The notes beneath the pieces are model-generated. The model saw nothing but the letters and a program-made list of their open reading frames with translations, made no database searches and was not told the DNA's origin. Below, one piece after another: positions 1 to 4,463 of a DNA stretch of 6,015 nt. The stretch comes from Gemmatimonadaceae bacterium (GTDB lineage: Bacteria; Gemmatimonadota; Gemmatimonadetes; Gemmatimonadales; Gemmatimonadaceae), in assembly GCA_013816695.1 (NCBI GenBank), contig JACDDZ010000111.1, positions 1-6,015 on the forward strand, in the 5' to 3' direction. The translations under genes and the position numbers were made by a program. Position 1 is the stretch's first letter. Every line of letters begins with the position of its first letter.

Positions 1-737
1 GCGACGCAAGTGATGCGGTGATGGTATGCGTCCATGCGGACTGGGCAATCGGGAATGTGGACGGCTTCAGGAAAGCGCTCGCCGGCGCCGCGGATGTCGC
101 CGCCAAAAATCATTCGCTTGTTACTGTGGGGATAGTTCCGGTTCGGGCTGACCCTGGTCTGGGTTATATCGAGCCAGGCGACGCCATTTCAGATGGAGTG
201 AACCGGGTCGGGCGCTTCGTGGAAAAGCCTGACGAAAGCACAGCTGCGAAGATGATCGAGAACGGAGCACTCTGGAACTCGGGGATCTTCGCCTGGCGCG
301 TGGGCGATTTTCTCGATGAAGTTCGCGCACTCACTCCTGAAGTAGCTCCCGCACTGAAAAATATTTCTGGCGGCCATGGCCTGGAACAATTCTTCGCCGA
401 GGTCAAGAGCATAGCCGTGGACGTAGGCGTTCTGGAGCGATCCGGGAAGGTACAGGTTGTGGCCGGAGACTTCGGCTGGGACGACATCGGTACCTGGGGT
501 GCGCTCAGGCGCATTGGTAACCCCGACGAGCTCGGCAATGTCATGAACGGAGATGCATTCGCGCTGGACGCGACCAGTAACGTCGTGCATGCCAAGGACC
601 AGACAGTGATCCTGTATGGCGTTTCGGATCTTGTCGTTGTCGCCAAAGATGGTCTCACCCTCGTGACGACAATCGAGAAGTCGGCGCACCTCAAAAAGCT
701 TCTTGAGGCACTTCCGAAAAGAGTTGCCGAACAGTGA
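1..737 (+). CDS. manC: Mannose-1-phosphate guanylyltransferase, C-terminal part (5' end outside window)
   Basis: This enzyme makes GDP-mannose from GTP and mannose-1-phosphate in the cytoplasm, feeding glycan and polysaccharide synthesis. The reading frame is open from the left edge (codons from base 3 read DASDAV before the first possible start at 18), so the true start and the N-terminal nucleotide-binding signature (GGxGTR type) lie off the window. Counting from the GTG at 18, visible family motifs are HADWAI (6-11, the usual PADHxI position), GYIEPG (49-54), RFVEKPD (66-72), LWNSGIFAW (85-93), VDVGVLE (134-140) and FGWDDIGTW (152-160). The last part (about 185-239) looks like the usual short beta C-terminal region ending in a lysine-rich helix. 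There is no sign of a fused phosphomannose isomerase domain. The stop overlaps the next start by 4 bp. HADWAI departs from the commonest form of that motif, though the Asp is kept. A related hexose-1-phosphate nucleotidyltransferase specificity cannot be excluded. Confidence 0.88.
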   Translation, partial: DASDAVMVCVHADWAIGNVDGFRKALAGAADVAAKNHSLVTVGIVPVRADPGLGYIEPGDAISDGVNRVGRFVEKPDESTAAKMIENGALWNSGIFAWRVGDFLDEVRALTPEVAPALKNISGGHGLEQFFAEVKSIAVDVGVLERSGKVQVVAGDFGWDDIGTWGALRRIGNPDELGNVMNGDAFALDATSNVVHAKDQTVILYGVSDLVVVAKDGLTLVTTIEKSAHLKKLLEALPKRVAEQ

Positions 738-1924
738 GTGAACTTTACCTGTATGACGATGCGACGGCGCGCGAGTTTGAGCCATTCGCGCTGACACGGC
801 CCGTGAGTGAGTTGCGCGCAGGGGCTGAGCTGATTCGCCATCGCTGGGAAAGAATTTCCGGGACCAAAGCCGCCGGGATCATCTGTGCCGCGCATCTGGC
901 CGACTTTGCAGAGGGCGACGCGCCGGTGGTAGTTCCATCTGATTTCACGATTCCGGCCGGCAGCATCATCGCCAACTCCCGATTTGTTCCTTCACTGGCT
1001 GCAACGTTGAGCGGCGCCGTTGCCTCAGCCAATGGACAGGTCTGTGCGCTGCGGCTCAACGAAGACACCATGGCGTCGGAGGTCGCAGACGGACTCTTTG
1101 CCATGGGTGCCGGGCAAGAGGGCGCGTCAACAGACATCCAGGGACGCTGGTTGGGCGCCGTGTGGGACCTGGTCGCAACTCTCACCGAGCAGCTGAACGA
1201 AGACATTCCAATTCTCGGCGCCGGCATCAAAGTCCAGGAAACATCGAGCGAGGTGTTTGGCGGCGGGAAAGTGTTCGTAGAGGAGGGCGCGAAGATCGAT
1301 CCGCTTGTGGCGTTCGATACTTCGTCTGGCCCGATTCTCATCCGGAAAGACGCGACAGTTGCTGCTTTTACAAGGCTTGTCGGCCCGCTAGTCGTAGGCG
1401 AACATGCGGTGCTCATGGGTGACAGCATTTCCGGCTGCTCTATAGGCGAGTGGTGCAAAGTGCGCGGCGAAATCAGCAACACCGTATTGCTTGGTCACTG
1501 CAACAAAGGCCATGCGGGGTTCGTTGGCCACTCTTACCTGGGTCGCTGGGTAAACCTTGGATCCGGAACAACCACGAGCAACCTGAAGAACACCTACGGC
1601 ACCGTGCAGATGTGGAGCCCGCGCGGGATCGTCGACACCGGGCTGCAATTTCTCGGGACACTTTTCGGCGATCATGCAAAGACCGGAATTGGCATGATGC
1701 TCACAACGGGCTCGGTAATTGGTGCGGGAGCCAATATCTTTGGTACAACCATGCCGCCCAAAGCTGTCGCGCCCTTTTCGTGGGGAGATTCCGAGCCGTA
1801 CTCGACCTTCGAGGAAGAAAAGTTCCTGGATGTTGCCACACTCGTAATGGCGCGGCGCCATGTAGAGCTGGACGAGCGAGGCCGGCAGCACCTGAAGACC
1901 TGCTACGCCCGGCGCTGGAGCTGA
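734..1924 (+). CDS. GlmU-like sugar nucleotidyltransferase / left-handed beta-helix acyltransferase-like protein
   Basis: This 396-residue protein has the two-part layout of the alternative GlmU-like family. The N-terminal NTP_transf_4-type domain (about 2-170) begins LYLYDDATAREFEPFALTRP, with TRPVSELRAG at 21-30 and VWDLV at 143-147. A left-handed beta-helix of hexapeptide repeats (about 175-345) follows, with the family block GHAGFVGHSYLG (259-270) and WVNLGSGTTTSNLKN (272-286). The canonical GlmU pyrophosphorylase loop (LAAGxGTRM) is absent, as is normal for this family, so substrate and activity are inferred. UDP-GlcNAc formation is the usual assignment, but another sugar-1-phosphate is possible. 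The GTG start at 734 sits in GTGA and overlaps the upstream stop, implying translational coupling to the ManC-like gene. It fits because MSELYLYDD places the conserved opening right at the N-terminus. An AAGAG-like ribosome site at about 718-722 is weak and far from the start. Confidence 0.85.
   Translation: MSELYLYDDATAREFEPFALTRPVSELRAGAELIRHRWERISGTKAAGIICAAHLADFAEGDAPVVVPSDFTIPAGSIIANSRFVPSLAATLSGAVASANGQVCALRLNEDTMASEVADGLFAMGAGQEGASTDIQGRWLGAVWDLVATLTEQLNEDIPILGAGIKVQETSSEVFGGGKVFVEEGAKIDPLVAFDTSSGPILIRKDATVAAFTRLVGPLVVGEHAVLMGDSISGCSIGEWCKVRGEISNTVLLGHCNKGHAGFVGHSYLGRWVNLGSGTTTSNLKNTYGTVQMWSPRGIVDTGLQFLGTLFGDHAKTGIGMMLTTGSVIGAGANIFGTTMPPKAVAPFSWGDSEPYSTFEEEKFLDVATLVMARRHVELDERGRQHLKTCYARRWS
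1917..1920 (+). promoter_or_regulatory. Ribosome binding site deciding a GTG start
   Basis: GGAG lies inside the last codons of the GlmU-like gene, 5 nt before the GTG at 1926. It supports GTG 1926 as the start of the hydrolase gene. An ATG at 1924-1926 overlaps it but runs straight into TGA, so it cannot be the start. Confidence 0.6.
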
Positions 1925-1925
1925 T

Positions 1926-2738
1926 GTGAAGCTGTGGGTGCTGGGGAGCGGCAGCAGGGGCAACGCTGTACTGCTCGAGTCGGGTGGGACACGGATTCTC
2001 ATCGACGCGGGGTTTCCATGCAACGTCATTGCAGAACGACTTCAGGGTATCGACGTGGAGCCGGAATCCATTGAAGCCGTTGTGGTCACTCACGAGCATC
2101 ATGACCATGTTCGCGGGGTTGGATCGGGCTCACGCAAATGGGGCTGGCAGATCTATGCAACTGCCGGGACACGTGTGGCTGCAAAGTCACTTCGCGCGGC
2201 GACCGTGAATACAGTCGGCCGGAGTGCATGCTTCAACATCGGCGACTTCGACCTGACGACTGCCCCTGTCGCGCACGACGCCGTCGAGCCGGTTGCCATT
2301 GTCGCCGTGTCGCGATCGACTGGTGCCAGCGCGGGAGTTGTTTACGATCTTGGATGCGTGAACCATGGGCTGCGCGAATGCATTCGCGGCGTCGATATGC
2401 TGGTGATGGAGTCCAACCATGACGAAATCATGCTGCAGCGTGGACCTTATCCAATGTCGCTGCGAGCCCGCATAGGCGGACGCAATGGTCACCTTAGTAA
2501 CAAGGACTCAGCGGAGACCGTGGCCTCAGTCGCGCGCGGCGGACTGAGGCACGTGATTCTTGCGCACCTTAGCGAATGGTGCAACGAGCCGACTCTCGCG
2601 CTGGGGACCATGCGCGACCGGCTGGGCCGCACTTCTTTCCGTGGAAAGATCACCGCCGCGCCCCAGGATTCTGCGATCGGGCCTTTTATGGCGGCAATGG
2701 TCAGCCGGTCTTCATCGCAGCTGACCCTTAATCTTTAA
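1926..2738 (+). CDS. MBL-fold metallo-hydrolase, YycJ/WalJ-like
   Basis: This is a 270-residue metallo-beta-lactamase-fold hydrolase, probably cytoplasmic since no signal peptide is visible. The N-terminus VLGSGSRGNAVLLESGGTRI and then LIDAGF (25-30) match the opening of the YycJ/WalJ group. Metal ligands are visible: THEHHDH at 55-61 (His56, His58, Asp60, His61), His117 in VAHDAVEPV, Asp141 in YDLG, and His214 in LAHLSEW. The family motifs ESNHD (162-166) and GHLSN (188-192) are also present, so the catalytic core looks intact. Known members are linked to nucleic-acid processing or mismatch repair, and in Firmicutes to the WalRK locus. Neither partner is seen here. The gene starts 1 bp after the GlmU-like stop, so it is probably the last gene of the sugar-nucleotide operon. 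Its exact substrate is unknown. It ends 18 bp before the first long palindrome. Confidence 0.86.
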   Translation: MKLWVLGSGSRGNAVLLESGGTRILIDAGFPCNVIAERLQGIDVEPESIEAVVVTHEHHDHVRGVGSGSRKWGWQIYATAGTRVAAKSLRAATVNTVGRSACFNIGDFDLTTAPVAHDAVEPVAIVAVSRSTGASAGVVYDLGCVNHGLRECIRGVDMLVMESNHDEIMLQRGPYPMSLRARIGGRNGHLSNKDSAETVASVARGGLRHVILAHLSEWCNEPTLALGTMRDRLGRTSFRGKITAAPQDSAIGPFMAAMVSRSSSQLTLNL

Positions 2739-2756
2739 TCGAAGCAATGCGCCCGC

Positions 2757-2904
2757 AGCTGGGAAAACTGCGTTTTGGGTAATGAGTAGTTGGTTACGAG
2801 TTGAGCGGTTACTGCGTGGTGAGTCTATCCCGTGCGGTTATTAACGCCGTAACCGCTTAACCCAAAACCAACCACTCACAACTCACAACGAAGTTTTCCC
2901 AGCT
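2757..2904 (+). repeat. Long palindromic repeat, copy A (148 bp)
   Basis: This is an imperfect inverted repeat with 61-bp arms (2757-2817 and 2844-2904) around a 26-nt centre. By hand comparison about 50 of 61 positions pair. The ends are perfect for 13 bp (AGCTGGGAAAACT), and the inner stem holds AGCGGTTAC against GTAACCGCT. A second copy in the same orientation lies at 4324-4463, with arms about 93% identical to this one. The similarity continues about 8 bp past the right end (CGCCAGGC here, CGCCAAGC there). It fills the gap between two converging operons, so a transcript from either side would form a very long hairpin. No U-tract follows either arm, so it is not a standard intrinsic terminator. 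No protein is encoded. It is best viewed as a MITE- or REP-like non-autonomous element. Confidence 0.9.
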
Positions 2905-2911
2905 CGCCAGG

Positions 2912-3394
2912 CTAAACAGTGCCCTCGTCGGCTGCCCTCTCCAATCCAGCCACATCGATCTTCGTCATCTTCATCATCGCGTCCATTGCACGCTTCGCGC
3001 GCTCGGGATCCTTGTCGCCAAGCAACTTCCCGAGTGCTTTTGGGACAATCTGCCAGGACAGGCCGAATTTGTCCTTTAGCCATCCACACTGGCTGGGGCT
3101 CCCACCACCGGAAGTGAGTTTCCCCCAGTAGTAATCAACTTCTTTCTGGTCTTCGCAGTCCACGAAGAATGAGATCGCTTCGTTGAACTTGAAGTGGGGA
3201 CCGGCATTCATCACCATGAAGTCCTGACCCTGAAGCGTAAAGGACGCGGTGATGACGTTTCCGCTCCCTTCGGGCCCGACTTTACCGAGGCGATTCACTT
3301 TTCCTATTTTCGAATCCGGAAAAATCGATGCGTAGAAGTTCATGGCTTCTTCAGCGTTGTTATCGAACCAGAGGAAGGGCGTGATTTTCTGCAT
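2912..3394 (-). CDS. VOC-family protein, PhnB-like
   Basis: This 160-residue protein belongs to the PhnB-like (3-demethylubiquinone-9 3-methyltransferase domain) branch of the vicinal-oxygen-chelate fold. The opening MQKITPFLWFDNNAEEAMNF, YASIFPDSKI (21-30), ISFFVDCED (74-82) and the C-terminal CGWLKDKFGLSWQIVP (103-118) are typical. So is the tail AMMKMTKIDVAGLERA (139-154). The length is normal for the family and no part seems missing. These proteins are usually of unknown substrate; the name does not imply a methyltransferase here. The ATG at 3394 is chosen because it forms TAATG with the stop of the upstream gene, has GGAG 8 nt before it, and starts exactly at the family's conserved N-terminus. 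A longer frame reaching 3580 would only overlap the previous gene. It is the last gene of the arsR operon. Its stop lies 7 bp from palindrome copy A. Confidence 0.88.
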   Translation of the reverse strand: MQKITPFLWFDNNAEEAMNFYASIFPDSKIGKVNRLGKVGPEGSGNVITASFTLQGQDFMVMNAGPHFKFNEAISFFVDCEDQKEVDYYWGKLTSGGGSPSQCGWLKDKFGLSWQIVPKALGKLLGDKDPERAKRAMDAMMKMTKIDVAGLERAADEGTV

Positions 3395-3888
3395 TAGTGT
3401 TTCTCCGGAAGCAGAAGGTCTTCGAGCCTGTCGTAACTGTCGTTGATGCCGCGTTCCATGCCGGAAGCCATGACGCCATCGCGCGCCGCTTTTGACTCGT
3501 ACTGCATGGTCGTTGTAAGAGTCGTCCTGTCGCTGCTTTCGGTTAGAATCTGCGAGCTGATGGCTTCTCCCGGATACCATGACTCGTCGAAGCGCTCAGT
3601 GTTCACAAGCGATTCCGGACGGGAGATCTCCCTGTATATCCCGCTCATACCCATCTCGGCGCCGGTCTTGTCGCTTTTCCAGACCCAGCGGTAAGAGCCT
3701 CCAACTTTGAGATCTACGTTGCAAACCGGCATCGACCATCCATCGGGTCCAAGCATCCAGCGGCGGAGCAGCTCAGGTTTTGTCATGGCGTCGAAGATCA
3801 TCTCGCGCGGAGCATTGAAAGAGCGAGTCATAACGAGTTCGCGATCGCCGTGGAGAACAATTTTCACCTTCTCGCGTGTCTTGATCAT
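3394..3888 (-). CDS. SRPBCC / AHSA1-domain protein
   Basis: This 164-residue protein has the START-like SRPBCC fold of the AHSA1 (activator of Hsp90 ATPase homologue 1-like) family, which forms a hydrophobic ligand pocket. Visible blocks are RSFNAPREMIFDAMTKPELL (22-41) with RRWMLGPDGWSM (42-53), DLKVGGSYRWVW (59-70), GMSGIYREI (80-88), and the C-terminal helix GMERGINDSYDRLEDLLL (143-160). Bacterial members lacking Hsp90 partners are of mostly unknown ligand, and they often sit behind an ArsR repressor, as here. The ATG at 3888 overlaps the arsR stop as ATGA, with GGAG 9 nt upstream. The frame stays open to 4005, but the extra 39 residues (MARKVSRILG onward) are the arsR C-terminus read out of frame. 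The downstream stop makes TAATG with the VOC gene, so all three genes should be translated together. Confidence 0.88.
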   Translation of the reverse strand: MIKTREKVKIVLHGDRELVMTRSFNAPREMIFDAMTKPELLRRWMLGPDGWSMPVCNVDLKVGGSYRWVWKSDKTGAEMGMSGIYREISRPESLVNTERFDESWYPGEAISSQILTESSDRTTLTTTMQYESKAARDGVMASGMERGINDSYDRLEDLLLPEKH

Positions 3889-4253
3889 TTTCGAGGTCTC
3901 CGTGGTTTTGAGGTTTTCTTTTTTTCCTGCGCCTGCATTTCCGCAAGCAGCGAATCCAGGCGGTTGTAACTGGCTTCCCAGAATTCGCGATACTTTTCGA
4001 GCCATTTTGTGGCCTGTTCCAGGGGTTTCCCCTGGATGCGGCTCAGCCGGCGCTGCGCATCACGGCCGCGGGAGATAAGGCCCGCATTCTCGAGCACTTT
4101 GAGATGTTTCGAGATTGCCGGTTGACTCATCTGGAACGGGCGTGCGAGCTCGCTAACTGATGCTTCACCCGTCGCGAGGCGGGCGAGTATCGCTCGCCGG
4201 GTAGGATCAGCCAGCGCCGCAAAAGTTGAATCCAGCCTATGGGAGGAAAGCAT
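3885..4253 (-). CDS. ArsR-family winged-helix repressor (Cys-free)
   Basis: This 122-residue regulator has the ArsR/SmtB winged helix-turn-helix. FAALADPTRRAILARLATGE (11-30) is the family opening, followed by VSELARPFQMSQPAISKHLK (33-52), which contains the recognition helix, and VLENAGLISRGRDAQRR (53-69), the wing. There is no cysteine anywhere, so the ELCVC-type arsenic/metal site is absent and a metal role is unlikely. A small ligand or a redox-independent signal is more plausible. The C-terminus is strongly basic (KKKTSKPRRPRK, 111-122), an addition not needed for the fold. It heads an operon with AHSA1 and VOC genes, a recurring arrangement in bacteria. The start ATG at 4253 has AAAGGG 6 nt upstream. 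Two palindromes directly upstream overlap its own promoter, indicating that it probably represses itself and the two downstream genes. Confidence 0.93.
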   Translation of the reverse strand: MLSSHRLDSTFAALADPTRRAILARLATGEASVSELARPFQMSQPAISKHLKVLENAGLISRGRDAQRRLSRIQGKPLEQATKWLEKYREFWEASYNRLDSLLAEMQAQEKKKTSKPRRPRK

Positions 4254-4274
4254 ATATAACCCTTTGGTTGTATA
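4253..4274. promoter_or_regulatory. Putative ArsR operator, site 1
   Basis: This is a 22-bp palindrome with arms TATATAACC and GGTTGTATA around a 4-bp centre, 8 of 9 arm positions pairing. It touches the arsR start codon and covers its ribosome site, so bound protein would sit over the 5' untranslated region. Shape and place suit a dimeric winged-helix repressor. Assignment to this ArsR is inferred. Confidence 0.65.
4260..4265 (-). promoter_or_regulatory. Ribosome binding site of arsR
   Basis: On the - strand AAAGGG lies 6 nt upstream of ATG 4253. It is embedded in operator site 1, so the operator half-sites and the translation start share the same bases. Confidence 0.5.
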
Positions 4275-4290
4275 ACCGTTGGGTTATATA
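4269..4290. promoter_or_regulatory. Putative ArsR operator, site 2
   Basis: This is a second 22-bp palindrome of the same design, with arms TGTATAACC and GGTTATATA around a 4-bp centre (8 of 9 arm positions pair). It shares 6 bp with site 1, its centre is 16 bp away, and it overlaps the -10 box and the expected transcription start. The outermost arms of the two sites, TATATAACCC (4253-4262) and GGGTTATATA (4281-4290), are perfect inverted copies. Confidence 0.65.
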
Positions 4291-4316
4291 CTAGACGGAA
4301 TGTTTGGGCTTGTCAA
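4288..4316 (-). promoter_or_regulatory. Sigma-70-type promoter of the arsR operon
   Basis: On the - strand TTGACA (4316-4311) and TAGTAT (4293-4288) are separated by exactly 17 nt. The -35 box is a perfect consensus match and the -10 is close. Transcription would start near 4281, giving a leader of about 27 nt. The -10 box and start fall within operator site 2. The -35 box lies about 7 bp from palindrome copy B. Confidence 0.7.
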
Positions 4317-4323
4317 GCGCACG

Positions 4324-4463
4324 GCTGGGAAAACTGCGTCTTGGGTGTTGAGTGGTTGGTTACGGGTTGAGCGGTTACTGCGTGAGTCTATTCCGCGTAG
4401 TTAACGCCGTAACCGCTTAACTCAAAACCAACCACTCACAACTCAGAACGATGTTTTCCCAGC
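4324..4463 (+). repeat. Long palindromic repeat, copy B (140 bp)
   Basis: This is an imperfect inverted repeat with 60-bp arms (4324-4383 and 4404-4463; about 48 of 60 positions pair) around a 20-nt centre. It is the same element as copy A and in the same orientation: left arms differ at about 5 of 60 positions and right arms at about 3 of 60, while the centre is 6 nt shorter. It lies between the arsR promoter and the end of the beta-propeller gene. Its right arm contains the last six sense codons and the stop of that gene. Left arms read in G/T-rich words (GAGTTG, GGTTGG, GGTTAC) and right arms in the complementary A/C-rich words. Confidence 0.9.

Noticed and set aside
164..895. Long open frames on the - strand opposite the ManC-like and GlmU-like genes (164-895, 189-797, 745-1482, 1388-2029).
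   Set aside because: They lie wholly antisense to well-supported genes, have no recognisable motifs, and show the low-complexity Ser/Arg/Pro composition expected of shadow frames in GC-rich DNA.
2757..2904. Calling the palindrome a standard Rho-independent terminator.
   Set aside because: The stem is far longer than usual, and no T-run follows either arm in either direction.
2883..3089. Small - strand frame ending in WRAGKTSL as a gene.
   Set aside because: It is the VOC gene read out of frame running into palindrome copy A. It is useful only as a comparison with the repeat-derived tail of the beta-propeller protein.
3394..4005. A 203-residue version of the AHSA1 protein and a 222-residue version of the VOC protein (to 3580) using upstream starts.
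   Set aside because: The extra residues are out-of-frame readings of the upstream gene. The internal ATGs have ribosome sites, form ATGA and TAATG junctions, and begin at the conserved family N-termini.
3885..4253. Arsenic- or metal-sensing ArsR with a linked resistance operon.
   Set aside because: The protein has no cysteine and lacks the ELCVC-type site. The neighbours are AHSA1 and VOC proteins, not arsenate reductase or efflux genes.
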